Origin: Sipunculus nudus
Lineage: Eukaryota; Annelida; Sipuncula; Golfingiida; Sipunculidae
Assembly: GCA_026874595.1 (NCBI GenBank)
Contig: CM049307.1
Span: forward strand, 34,884,862-34,948,861
Direction of reading: 5' to 3'
DNA length: 64,000 bases
The translations under genes and the position numbers were made by a program. The notes under the pieces were generated by a model that was given only the letters and a program-made list of their open reading frames with translations, had not been told where the DNA came from and searched no databases. Shown one piece after another: positions 11,701 to 22,502 of the stretch. Every line of letters starts with the position of its first letter. Within the stretch, counting starts at the first letter, position 1.

Positions 11701-14350
11701 AAGGCACATTGACCCAAGGGGCACCGTTGTTGAACACCGGCTTGGTCAATAGCATAGCGCTACAACGGCGATAAATATCAAAGGCTGGATGTATTCGTGA
11801 CTTATTGAAGCAATCTCCTTCCGTGAGATGGAAGGCATTGCTCATCCACGGGAGGTGCCAGTCCGTTATACTCACAGGAGAGCCATCTATCCACCTCGGG
11901 ACATTCAATATATGGTCACTTCTCATACCAATATATATCATCTGTATTGCCGAAGTCTCAAAGTAATCACTGATGAGCCGATGTATAAAGTCAAGTTCGT
12001 CCACGCTTGTTACAGAGAGAAGATTTCCATTTAGAAAATTCTCGCACTTGTCACGGGCTTGCTTCCATGTAACAACAGAACTAGATGTGTCATGTTTTAC
12101 TGGGCCGTAGCAATATGACTTGTATGCCACATAATTATCAGGACACCCTTCATTCGTTTGATACAAAGATTTAAAAGACTTGACGGATGAATAATAGACC
12201 ACAAGTGGCAATTTTCTAAGTTTAGTGGACAGAAAAATCGATATTCCATGCGTTAAGAATCTCCATTTAGTGGGTAAAGTTCGAACAGTGATATTATACT
12301 TGAACCCTTCTGTCATTATATCATTTGTTGAATTCCATATCTGAACTTTTGACAGCCAAGCTCCCATACAAGCAAAATTATTCTGCGCACATGTTACCGT
12401 AATGCATAACATTGGCGTGTCCGCTGAATTGTAGGGAAAATCAAATTTTAAAGCCTGTATAGACTCTGACAGCCTGGAAATTCCACATGGATGGTTTAAG
12501 TAATCAGAACGGGTGCTGATACAGGTTTTGTCTAGGTTTTCAGTGACTCGTTTCGCCAGAGCGAAAGAATAAAGTGAAGTGCAGTTATTAGTAGATGGAA
12601 TGAGATCCATTGTCAGCATCACACCTCTTAACTTCGCATAACTTATACTTCCGGAATCTGGGCGTATACTCCTTACCCTCTTTCGTATTTCTAAATGTCC
12701 GTTTGTAAAATTAATCGCCTCAATGATACGGGCTCTGATATTTGAACGAATGTCCTGAAACTGAGCACAGCTAATGTGCTTTAGGTCCATGGTCAAACGA
12801 GGACTCCTTGGTATCCGCGGCCCATCCGAGAAGGTTACCCCGAGACAGTCTGTAACGGATAAACGGATAGACATGGTCAGTTCCATATTCTCTGAAGTTT
12901 CCACAGGTTTGTATGAATACATTACCACAGTAAGCTGATTTGAAGATGTCATAAGCACAGTTTTCCTACGGTGATGAAGATGCGTGTTGAAGTTCCAGCA
13001 TAAAAGCCAGTTCCAGAAATAATCCATTGACCCATAAATGTTACTCTTGTTTTGCTTCAATTTTCCATATAGCATGTCCTGGAATGTACCAGGTAAAGCA
13101 GATGAATCTACAGGTCCATCTGCCAAGAAAAACCCCTCATGAGAGCAGCCATAGTGACTTGCTCTCGCGATGTTAAATATTGGCAATGCCCTGATATATT
13201 TCCCACGAGGAGCCACAATTCTGTACACACGATACAGCATATTATAATCCTTAACTTTTGATGAAGTCATTCTGAGAAAGTGCGGTCGCTGGTGCGGCTG
13301 GTCTCTCAGATAAATCCTAGTTGGTTTAATGATTATTGCTTGAAATGAAACATTGAAAGAGATGTCTTTGCAAGCGTCATGTACAGAAAAGGAGAAGATT
13401 AAATTGAACCCTGAAGCTGTGTAAGAACCTCTGGCGTGTGTAGCTGGCGGGTAGCTTTTCACCACCTGGAAATCAGGTGATGGCCCCTCGGTTAAGTTTA
13501 TGTTGTGAGGGTGTTTACAGTCTGATAGAATTTGCCACTGTGTTTTTACCCTTGTCGCATACGAAGTTTTCATGTGCCATTGGTAAGTCTTCAAGGTTCC
13601 AAATATAATCTGCGGATGGTTCCTCGTGAGGTTTAATGTACCCGAATCATTTTCCAGAAAGACAGGCGATGATAAGCGGCGTGGCTGTGTCCGTGCGGAC
13701 AGGCTGTGGTAATCAATATGCAAAACGTTCGCATCTTTACGCCGTACCGTCAGAGAGTATCCGACGTTAAAGGAAATTTGCACTTTATTTGAATGTGATA
13801 AGATAAAATTTTGTTGGTGTTTTCCTGGAAAATCTGCTAAAAGCTGGCGTCTCTGGTGGCCGATGTCTTCAACCACCAGGCGGCGACATAGCATATGGCC
13901 TGGCAGACGAATGATTAGTTGTATGACCTCTTCTTGTCCGACTGAGATATTCCACTGGCAGTTGGAATCCTTGACAAAAGCCTTGATTGTGCCACATGGA
14001 GCTGTGTAATGTCCCAGAGTACCACAGCCTGAATCACTGTGACCTAGTCCACAAATAGGCTTCACAGGAGGGCGGAGGGGTGATCCAACGCCTAGATCGG
14101 CGGTGATGATATAAAAATCAGTGTCTGATAATCTTGTTTCGAACATGATTTTCTGTTGCATTGTAGGATTACGTAACACATCATTTGGCAAATCCTTTAA
14201 ATAAGATTTGCGTACCAAGTAAAAAGTCATGTTTGGATATATATGTTTCGGCATCTGGCATGTACTACCAGTTATTGTTTGACAGTACCTGATGTTAGAC
14301 ACAGCTGTGCACAATAAAAGCAATGATACGTGTCCATAAGTATTAGCCAT
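8702..14350 (-). CDS. GRL101-like mosaic receptor: CUB-like/CTLD/LDLa/LRR/7TM GPCR
   Basis: A single uninterrupted frame of 1,882 codons. I start it at the first true ATG (14350): the frame runs only four codons further upstream, to a TTG, and MANTYGHVSLLLLCTAVS looks like a signal peptide. Domains (residues from that Met): CUB-like region about 95-215; poorly recognised ectodomain to about 730; C-type lectin domains about 736-895 and 933-1038; LDLa modules 1049-1083 and 1085-1119; LDLa-like cysteine-rich stretches to 1260; LDLa modules 1261-1334; LRR N-cap and about seven leucine-rich repeats about 1338-1510; 7TM about 1574-1850. The bundle has GN in TM1, NLAxxD in TM2, an ERL in place of DRY, W in TM4, TWIP in TM6 and NPYFY in TM7. 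The layout extends that of Lymnaea GRL101 and is related to relaxin-type LGRs. Ligand unknown; many N-glycosylation sequons. Expected at the plasma membrane, coupling to G proteins. Confidence 0.93.
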   Translation of the reverse strand: MANTYGHVSLLLLCTAVSNIRYCQTITGSTCQMPKHIYPNMTFYLVRKSYLKDLPNDVLRNPTMQQKIMFETRLSDTDFYIITADLGVGSPLRPPVKPICGLGHSDSGCGTLGHYTAPCGTIKAFVKDSNCQWNISVGQEEVIQLIIRLPGHMLCRRLVVEDIGHQRRQLLADFPGKHQQNFILSHSNKVQISFNVGYSLTVRRKDANVLHIDYHSLSARTQPRRLSSPVFLENDSGTLNLTRNHPQIIFGTLKTYQWHMKTSYATRVKTQWQILSDCKHPHNINLTEGPSPDFQVVKSYPPATHARGSYTASGFNLIFSFSVHDACKDISFNVSFQAIIIKPTRIYLRDQPHQRPHFLRMTSSKVKDYNMLYRVYRIVAPRGKYIRALPIFNIARASHYGCSHEGFFLADGPVDSSALPGTFQDMLYGKLKQNKSNIYGSMDYFWNWLLCWNFNTHLHHRRKTVLMTSSNQLTVVMYSYKPVETSENMELTMSIRLSVTDCLGVTFSDGPRIPRSPRLTMDLKHISCAQFQDIRSNIRARIIEAINFTNGHLEIRKRVRSIRPDSGSISYAKLRGVMLTMDLIPSTNNCTSLYSFALAKRVTENLDKTCISTRSDYLNHPCGISRLSESIQALKFDFPYNSADTPMLCITVTCAQNNFACMGAWLSKVQIWNSTNDIMTEGFKYNITVRTLPTKWRFLTHGISIFLSTKLRKLPLVVYYSSVKSFKSLYQTNEGCPDNYVAYKSYCYGPVKHDTSSSVVTWKQARDKCENFLNGNLLSVTSVDELDFIHRLISDYFETSAIQMIYIGMRSDHILNVPRWIDGSPVSITDWHLPWMSNAFHLTEGDCFNKSRIHPAFDIYRRCSAMLLTKPVFNNGAPWVNVPCLKLCPKTAYICKFPVKKSLTDRIIDEKDNFTTIDPKIIGMNVSMSKYYCPLNWTLFNGRCYRLFHGQAIDENVTCAKAEQRCRDNEGYIANPFQDDHIATLLQAWNHEPMYGGVWVSKCQMFVNVPRHGRYPTCGLEWILRNISVTNIVPNVLCERPVNPSLIGCGERQFQCNDGSCIWQTHVCNGIFDCPTGTDESSCTCDEAYFQCTNGQCIKWVNYCDGIKNCVDNTDEHNCTDKSLQHERYHFHKIKHIHYALNTMNSNNFTGKEKWFTCKDESEIPMSYVNDSKVDCIGPEQEDEMVSFVDLFRGKLSQNGNSDIIRLPWCPGLSATHSRCRSDHTKCFPRDKACVKDRDVIGHNRWCPDGGHLRGCGNFDCPNMFKCPDTYCVPVKFVCDGKIDCPGKEDEVGCNMLRCRGFFRCRGESFCLDKSRVCDGVVDCGKTGDDEAGCTQSCPSQCQCSPGVIDCQGHGLTTLPDEVLSAKSLRVLLFTENMIQLDTLTFSGVKSLGKLVLKQNDITLLENNIFTELANLILLDLSYNKLGSLKSGVFDGLSRLQHLILSGNPLKLLQPSCFKGLSTLTYLNLSNLNITKLKGKQFSGINYLQALDLHNNLIDEIDGKAFSNLPRIQQLDLRKNRITKADQDLFSGLKLRRLDSDEFKFCCLVDKTVSCTPRDEVSSCDDLMGNLALRLSIWVIGLVGLLGNLAVIIWRVKTMRSNTHSFLVVNLAIFDLLMSVYLLILASVDLYYRGIYVLHEKEWRQSVLCKTAGVLSALSGEGSIYVLLLITSERLASVLRPFRFKGFSKKLCRALILSGWCLMLLLSILPVTGIPYFGEQYIKQGVCLLIDVTGGKSNGWEYTLGIFMVFNLSVLLFMVGAYASVYILLYRSRLEARRELGREEFKVYRRFLLIIITNFITWIPVLVVFAYTLSGASVPSKVAAWLVTFVMPVNSALNPYFYTFAVVCAAPKKNDSRRGTATTVVPMTNVANLKYKGNTEDS

Positions 14351-14362
14351 ATTAGTCTTCAA

Positions 14363-16126
14363 TTGTTCTTTAAAGGAAAAATAATCAGTTTACTTTGGAT
14401 ACTCACGTTACTCATCAATGTATGTGCAAATTATCGTCATAAATCAGCAGTTTGTATGTTATATTCCTTGACAATGACAGTTTGAGCAACTTACATGTTA
14501 GACAGGTAGCGCATGCAAGTATTGTTTTGAAACGAAAGTCATGAACAGACTGCAGAGGCAGGTTATGTAAGTCAGTGTATAAACAATATCCCAAGCCTTC
14601 AAGACTCACAGTGGAATAGGTTCTAACTTTGTGGCGTAGACATCATAAATCAGGATATGTCATAAAGTCCATGTAACGTACTCGACTTGCAACATTAGAA
14701 TAATCTACAGTTGTTGGAGCGAGTTTCGTTATAATAAATCCACAAGACACCGTGCACGTGGGCGTACACAATATTGGATGAGTGAAAAGTGTATCCAGTT
14801 AAGTTATTTAAAAGGCAGCAGCATAATAACTGAAGAAACCCACAACTGACAAGAATGAGAAAGTAACCGAGTACGAGGACACACTGAAAACCGATACAGC
14901 ATGGTTTATACGCGGGTAGACTTGTTTTCGAGCTGCAGCCAAACAGATGGCTGTCGACTCGGTTTCACGTTTATCACCTCCAGCCAAAATTACCCCTTCT
15001 ACATGATCTAATTTGGTTGGCTCGCTGTAACAGCTACGTTGGGCCAAAATGAGCCTTTGACTGTACGATCATTGTTTATTAAATCCGCCGCTATGCATAC
15101 CGGTGTCTTTTGTTTTATTTTTTTTTTTGTGGTTCAGTTTGTCATACTCATACCCTTGAGACAGATAAAAACAGATAACTTACAGATTAAAGTCATGTAA
15201 TATAATCGTAACATTATGTCGAGCTATCCGTGAGGTAATAAGTGAGTTATGAATACACAGCTGGGTTTCTTATAATCAACTTAATTGTTTGATGTAATAA
15301 AAAATACCTTCAGATTCCAATTGAATATATCTTAAAATCAGACGTGTTTCGGTGCATGTTTTCTTGCAGTCCCTGTGGTAATTTTTTTCACAAACGATCG
15401 ATGCCTTATCAACATTGAGAAGAAGCAGTTTAACTGTTAAGGTATAATTATAATCTTATTTCACGAATATTTTTAAGACCTCATAACTGCAAGTCCCCAT
15501 AGTCGTCGTATCAGGTGTCATGAGAGAGAAAATATTCTAAGCAAATACATCAGTTTTGCCCATTACTGCTTAAAAACATGAAAAAAAAAGGGTTTCCTCT
15601 GGAATGAATGTTTTATAATTGCTAAACACAGTGATTGAAAATAGGTATGTAAGAAGATATATAATTTTGTCACCTGATAAATTGAATGACCGTGGAGAAT
15701 GATGTTTCGTTCCTCAGTGGATTAGTCTTGTATCACGGTTAATAAAATAAAACAGATGTTTGCAGTCACACAGGAATTACATGAAGCCTCCGCAGACGCC
15801 AGCAATAGAGTAATAATGGTGAATCGGCAATGAGCTAGTGTACGGCCGTGGTAATAAGGTCAAGGTTAAAAAAAATAGGTTCCCATCTGTCACCTATATG
15901 ACTGATATTGGGCTCAAACATAAGTTCTTTTTTCCAAAATCAGCCATTTATTAGATATTGCGCAAGCACGAGCAGGAAGAAGAAAAAACTTTGTGATCGA
16001 GTGCAAAAAAATGTAAAAAAAAGTAAAACAAATTGGCCGACGACGACAATAGATCTAAAAGGTCAAGGCCACTCATATTCTTAAAGTTGTAACCACGAAT
16101 TATTGACGCTTCGTTATTGTACTTAC
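14363..16126. other. Receptor upstream region, no gene seen
   Basis: The 5' flank of the receptor gene, presumably with its promoter and untranslated sequence. A reasonable acceptor (pyrimidine tract then AAAG) lies just upstream of the receptor ATG, near 14375, so a spliced 5' leader is possible. No other coding signal is convincing. Confidence 0.4.
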
Positions 16127-16361
16127 CTCTAGGTTTACGTATATAAGCTTTAAGAGATCCATCAGTTGGTATGATGAAGTAACTGACATTGTTGGAAAGC
16201 AGCATTGATGGGGAGTCAGACTTCGCAAAAAAAATATACAAATGATGGTCTTCTGACCAAGTTAAACCTGTTTCAGATCTAAGGACATGAAAACATGTAC
16301 GGTCATCCATTCCACTGCTCATTATAGATACGCTATATGTAAATTTTTGTGGATTTTTCAT
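16127..16361 (-). CDS. Orphan exon candidate, unknown product
   Basis: An open frame that starts at an ATG (16361) and runs 78 codons into a near-ideal donor, AGAG|GTAAGTAC, at 16127/16126. A TATATAAG box reads on the same strand at about 16428-16418, roughly 60 bp upstream. I recognise no family. The frame ends in phase 1, which would join in frame to the acceptor just upstream of the receptor gene (near 14375). It could therefore be a 5' exon of that gene, although that would bury the receptor's signal peptide. It could equally be an exon of an unseen gene, or chance. Confidence 0.3.
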
Positions 16362-16810
16362 CAAAAATTGACCATTTCACGTGAGAGTATATATATTGTG
16401 CACAAGATACAGCTATATCTTATATATAGGTCTGTGAACATGCAAACCTGGAGGGCAGTCGATCGACTCATGGCGCCATGAAATATCTAAGTGTTTGTGA
16501 GAGTGGAGCAGAACATAAAGCAAATTAATGATGCACGGATGAAACGCCATACAGAGACCATGCAAGGTCAGCGAATGGCCTTGAAATTTCCTATATAACA
16601 TTTGACCCTATAGTGAATAAAAGTTTATAAAAACTCTTATTGTCAATTATGTGTTATAAATTAAAATCAGGTGCGTGTGTTTGTGTGTTTACAAAGTTTC
16701 CGTTTACACGTCTTGTCTGTCTTGAATTAAGGTCCATACAGATAAATCCTGCTAGACTAGTGCCTTTCTATCGGGTTCCAGGCTATAAATCTTGTTCTTA
16801 CAGTTCTTAT

Positions 16811-17114
16811 CAGATGCGTCAATTTATCTTCGAGGTGGAGGGGGTGGGGGGGGGGGGGGGGGGTAGTGACTAGCAGGTTTTAAAAATAAAGTATTATGTT
16901 TTTAGTATATATGTTAATTCTAATCCAGGTTAAGATATATAATATTTCATGGTTAACTCAGAAATGGGACGAAAGTCTATATTTCCAAGTTTTAATATAT
17001 ATCATTTCCAATATATAAATATTATTCTCTGAATATAAGATGTGAATGATTACACCGACCACTCCCCCCCCCCCCCCCCCTTGCACAAATGTGTGTGTAT
17101 AATTGACGTCCTTG
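16811..17114. mobile_element. hAT-like MITE, copy 2 (8-bp TSD, inverted relative to copy 1)
   Basis: 304 bp flanked by the perfect 8-bp repeat GTTCTTAT (16803-16810 and 17115-17122). The ends are CAGATGCGTCAATT and, on the right, the inverse of CAAGGACGTCAATT. A G tract (about 16837-16863) and a C tract (about 17064-17082) bracket the interior. That interior is recognisably the reverse complement of the element at 5956-6369, for example around CATGAAATATTATAT. Confidence 0.8.
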
Positions 17115-17527
17115 GTTCTTATGCAAATTTCAACATTTGCTCTATTTCATATGATGAACCCGTCTTAGCGTTATTTATATTTCTCTCATTGTGCACTGGG
17201 TGTATACATTTATGCGCGTGTAGATGACCTCCTGACTGTGTAAAGGTTACGCGTCATCCTTTGTTCATCTGTCACCCTTAAATATATCAATAATGCGGGT
17301 TAACCGGGCGTGATTGAACCAGCAGGCATATAAACAGTTATATAATACCACCATGGACGCCCACACCTTAAATGTTATACATTTATGTGACCCATAGCTA
17401 CCTTGTCTATATCTTAACTTCGATTTTCATACGTCATGGGTGAGCTCTGATGATACATAGACAATTCTGATTTCTGAAGTACGATTTTTTGTACCATTAA
17501 GATTTTTCGGAGTTCCATCCTACGTGC

Positions 17528-17534
17528 ATATATA

Positions 17535-17617
<83 letters not shown>
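17528..17617. repeat. (TA)n microsatellite
   Basis: About 90 bp of nearly pure TA dinucleotides with one TGTG interruption near 17540. Confidence 0.95.
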
Positions 17618-17620
<3 letters not shown>

Positions 17621-18575
17621 GACAACAGCAAAGTTTAAGCTTGCCATCATCGACTGCGTACTGTGTGTCGCGCATGCACATGTACATTCTGCAAAGCCTA
17701 GGCCCAAACTTAGGCAATTGTAAGTTTATTATTATTTTAAGATTAAGTTTTGCTATATAAGATTTGTATTGGGAGGGGCACACATTTTCTCGCTCTGTTG
17801 ATACGTCTGCCTTTCACATCACTGTGAAGGTGCGCCGCCCCCAATCCTCCAGGTCAGTCGGTACGTCTTACAAAACGCGGGGTCAAAAGTGCAAACTAAA
17901 ATGTATTCAATCTAGTTAGGGCAATGCAATAAAGGGAAATACAAACTTCTCACCGAATCAAACATACAGAGTTAGGGACTTGCCGAATCATATGAATATG
18001 TAGAGCCCCAAATGATCATCTGTGAAGAAACACATAAACCACAGATTTCCTGCATATTATTTACGCGTACTAACGTGGTTTTACTTTTTAATATACAGTA
18101 CGCATGGAAATAAAGAGGCAGTTTCTTCAGAGGAAATGGATGTCTTGGCTTTATGAGACTTATAAAGAGAGCAAGGGCATCCGGTATGCCTGGGTTATCC
18201 CAATTTAGTATATGTTAAGTGGTACAAACATCTTAATGAACAAAATTTCCAACCAGCGGCATGGGCGACGTATTTTATTACTAAGGAGTCGTATTACAAC
18301 TACAAATCAAACTTATTTGGCAGGTCCTTTCTGCACAAAAAAAAAAAAAAATAGGTTTAACTTCTAAGTCTCTGTAGATGCGGACTGTGGGGATGATTGA
18401 ATACTGTAGATCTCCAGTGAAATAAGCTTGATTCAGCTATATTTAATCAAATTCACCCTTAACTGCATGCATTAACGGTATTTTGTAAATGACATTAATG
18501 AACAATAACAGTACGATTCATTGAAAAATTGCGGCGGACGTGTGGAATCTTATGCAAGAAACGTGAGGATAAATA

Positions 18576-18579
<4 letters not shown>

Positions 18580-18640
<61 letters not shown>
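18580..18640. repeat. (TA)n microsatellite
   Basis: About 60 bp of uninterrupted TA dinucleotides. Confidence 0.95.
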
Positions 18641-18643
<3 letters not shown>

Positions 18644-19852
18644 TTTCAAAAGTGCTATACAAGTACGCATAATTTAATTAAAAGATAGCAATTAAAGGGC
18701 CTGTGGTTAAAAATAGACTACAGATCAGCAAAACGGCTCGGGGCATCCATATGCTGTGTGGAGAACCATCGAAACTGTCAGTCATGTGCCAATCTCAGAC
18801 ATATCACGTTCACGTGATGTAATTGACAATACCCTATGTTTAAATGAAAGCACAAGTATCAGGTATCAGGTAAGGGGACAAATACGTACAGCTGAAAAGT
18901 GTGAACATTGCCAAGTTGAATGTTGAATATTTTCAAGAACATTTTCCCCCAGATATTTACACACAGTTCACTATACGAAATTGCATGTCTATTTTATCTA
19001 TTTGCATTCGATCAGATAATACTGCCATCTGGAGATCGTACAATGGACTACATTTAAAACATAAAACAGCTCATCAGACGCTCTAATACCGTGACAGAAA
19101 GGTTAACTGGGCAGCAGGAAGGTGTAGGCTTATTTTAAATCTGATTTCATCAAATTTCTATTCATTTGGGTTATTTTTTTTTTTCATTTTTCAGACTAAT
19201 ATGCATTTAATATTTTTTTGGAAATGTTTCTGAATATAACAATGTGTGCGTGTGATACTTAATTGATCGTCATTCGCAGTACCAAGGAAACTTTGCTTGA
19301 TATTAAATCCCTCTGTATATGATTCAAGTTGACCTCAGTCACATAATATTAATATTTGAAATAGGCCTATGACTATGGAATCAGTTTCCGGAACTTGCAA
19401 GTCAGCTGAATATGCGAAAAATTAGACTGAAGTACAAGATGCTAATGCTTTGATGTCACTACCATAACAATTCAAAATTGACAACTGGGTCATGAAGCTC
19501 AGCTGAATTAATGGCATGACCTGACACCATGCATGGACTAATATCGACTGACATATATATAATAACTGCTGTTGGTGTGGTTTAACAAGGCCTACGGGCC
19601 TAATGCGAACTTATTTCTTGGGTTATAATATACTTGATTATTTGAAAGTATTTAGTTGTCTGTCATATCCACATACAATATGTGACAAGTACAAGTACAA
19701 AGTACAGCTAACCAATTTTTTCTTATAATTTAAAGCTTTCACACCTTCCCTCTCTCTATATATGCCTTGAGCAGATTCACCATATTTATTATATAAACTG
19801 ACCTTTGGCCTGTTGCCAAATCTGAAAAGTTGGCAGTCAGCCAAGCTATTTA

Positions 19853-20583
19853 ACCTGAAATCTAAATGTCTAGTGGAATGATGTAATAGAGGCTGATAAA
19901 CTGGTGCCAGGCTAGATGTAACAGCATCACACAGCTAACATATATGATAAAATGACTCAATTCAATCTCCATAATTCAGCCAAAAATCATTAATGTGGAA
20001 CCATTAAAGACAATTATTATAAGTTTGATTGTGGGTGTATTCTTGTAAAATATTAAATGAATTGGCTTCAGTGGTATCAGTCGAAAAAAATAGTTTTGCA
20101 GGTTTATAACTCATATAGGAAGATACAGCAAACTGGCTAAGTTCAGCTTCCCATAACTCAGCCAAAAAGCACTGAACCAAAACCATTTGATAAAACTTGA
20201 ATTATCAACATCTGAGTAAAATAAATGTGTGAGATATAAGAATTTGGCCAAGTGGTTTTTGAGAAGATCTTTGTAGCCACAGAGCTAAAATGGGCTAATT
20301 TGGTATACGACTAAATTCAGCATGCCACAACTAAGCCAAAAGTAACTAAACAGTGACCTTTTGAACAAACTTCTCAAATCACTACCCTTTTCCCTATAAA
20401 ATCTAAGTAAATGCAGATAGCCAAAAAAAAAAAAAAAAATCTGATAAGAGTTTTTTAGATGACTGACTTTTGCATACGGTTTGGTTATGCTAGCTCCTGC
20501 CCTTTTTGTGATAGTATGGTGTAACATACAGAAGACACACTATCACACGATGCCACACCATCACATAAGCCCACAGGTTCACT
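19853..20583. repeat. Dispersed repeat family A, copy 1
   Basis: Begins AACCTGAAATCTAAATGTC and matches 40868-41997 closely over several hundred bases in the same orientation, including CTCATATAGGAAGATACAGC and the end phrase CATAAGCYCACAGGTTC. Shorter than copy 2, so one copy has a deletion or the other an insertion. No coding capacity; probably a non-autonomous transposon. Confidence 0.7.
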
Positions 20584-21680
20584 AAAAATGGAGAGGTAGG
20601 TGGTGCCACCTGTCTGGTTTACGAGAAAACTCTCCAAGATGGATATACATGCCAAATTGCCAATCTACATATCAAATGACTCTTCTGATATGAGCAGGTG
20701 GCGCCACCTGTCTGGTTTATGAGAAAACTTTCCAAGATAGATGGACATGCCAAATTTCAGTCTAATACCTTGAACCAATCCTGAGATATGAGCAATTTTC
20801 ACAGAAAGCAAACGTACAGATGGACGCCACACAAAAATAATTGCAGATGGCACCAACAGTCTTGAAAATAAGATGGAGTTATCCAAGATCAATGGACTAG
20901 CACAATTTCAGCCAAATCTGTCCATTTGTTTTAACTTATTATGCTCACAGTGCTTTCAATTTGCAATGATGGGGTATTAATCGCCTCAAAAACAAGAAAA
21001 GGACAGAAGGTAGCACAACCTGTTTTCCCCAAAAGTCGAAGCTATCAAAGATCTTTGGTCCATTTTAATTTTTGGACCAATCCATGCATCCCTTATTAAG
21101 ATATTTTATAATTTTGTGTGATTTTTACCCTATATTGCAATATTCATAACAAGGCCACTCTCATTGGAAAGGTCATGACCCTAATTACATATACATCATC
21201 CCATAAACCATGTCTATGTTTATGCATAATATAAAAGAAATCTGTCAATTGATTTTGACTTATTATGCTCAAAGTACTGTCAAGTGGCAATGATGGGGTA
21301 TTAAACTGCACAAAAACAAGAAGAGCATAATAGGTGGTGCCACCAGTTTCCCGTTCATGACATTATCCAAGATCTTTGGTCAACTTGATTCTTGATCAAT
21401 CAATGTAAGATTTCTTGAGATATTTAAGAATTTGCGAGATTTTCCCCCAAAATGTACATATTCAAGGTCAAGGTCACTCTCCTAGTAAAGGTCACGACCC
21501 CATTTTAAACAGTCTTTGTCCTATCACCCATATGCACATGTCCAGTTTGGTAAAGATATGTGAAATATTTTTTGAGTTATCATGTCCAAAAGATATCTCT
21601 GCGGTGGTGCAACCATGCTTTAACTATGGTATCCCAACTTTATCTCGGGATATAATAAAAATAACCCAAGGGAAAAAATA
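20584..21680. repeat. Degenerate internal repeats with GGTGGYGCCACC core
   Basis: Two ~105-bp direct units near 20600 and 20700 carry GGTGGTGCCACC and GGTGGCGCCACC. A ~300-bp unit is duplicated at about 20930 and 21235 (ACTTATTATGCTCA, CAATGATGGGGTATTAA). It belongs to the same loose repeat family as 23338-24513 and 37430-39900. Confidence 0.6.
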
Positions 21681-22502
21681 AATGGGTTCATACTAAAATG
21701 TATGTTCTGCATTCTCTCTGGTATTCTGTTTAACTTTCTGTCTTACACATCATGATATAAAAAGAAGACACATATATGTACATTGATGTTTTACTAATAA
21801 ATTTACATGAGAACACTTATTAGGATGTGTTCTAATGCAACTGCTGTATGAAAATATACAGGAGATGATCATACAGATGCTCAAATGATTTCAATTTGTT
21901 CCTAGGATACCGGTGGAAGGCAAGACTTCTGGTGATAAGAAAACTACCTCACACCTCCCACAACATGCAGTGTGGTTTCGTTCTTGCGTTAAAGTTATGG
22001 TGCCTATTTTCAGCTCCATCAAGACTTCTGAGATCACCATAATAATTTATGAACTAGAGTCAAAACCACACCATAATATTCTGATGACCTTTATGTCCTC
22101 CAAGTGTCTCACTGCATTTCAGCAATCAATTTTTCAGACTGAATTGCAGATGTGTGTAATGTGTATGAATGTTCAGTTCCTTAGTTACTTTAAAGTCATG
22201 GCTCTCTTAGTGGATTACTAAAACCATTTTGACAGCTGATGGAACTAAATTTTAACACAAGGTATCTGGAGAAAGGCATTACATTTTAAATCTCTAATAT
22301 TACTAATAGCTTCATTATAATCACTCTGTCTGACCACACAAAAATCAAGTAAATTTTCTATTAGTCACTGGAAAACCATCTTGGATGTTCATACACACTG
22401 TATATGACAAGACCATGTGTCTGTGGCTCTCCCATGGCGTGACTTTAACATTATCTGCATGGCTGTTTGTAGTGTTCATTGTGCTTTGAAGCTTGGTCTT
22501 CT
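21681..22502. other. MRPL12 downstream flank
   Basis: No open frame with support. The MRPL12 3' untranslated region must lie in the upper part, but I saw no clear AATAAA on the minus strand close to the stop. Confidence 0.4.

Larger units (their letters stand above)
17115..19852. other. Intergenic region with TA microsatellites
   Basis: Holds a long (TA)n run at about 17528-17617 and a second at about 18580-18640. Open frames through the first are repeat artefacts. No gene or structured RNA is recognised. Confidence 0.6.

Noticed and set aside
9307-12034. Several plus-strand open frames of 60-75 codons
   Set aside because: They lie opposite the long receptor frame and have no features of their own; shadows.
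14808-15047. 79-codon minus-strand frame upstream of the receptor
   Set aside because: No donor, no family signal, no link to the receptor's reading frame.
17414-17783. Frames of IYIYIY-type residues on both strands
   Set aside because: Translation of the (TA)n microsatellite.
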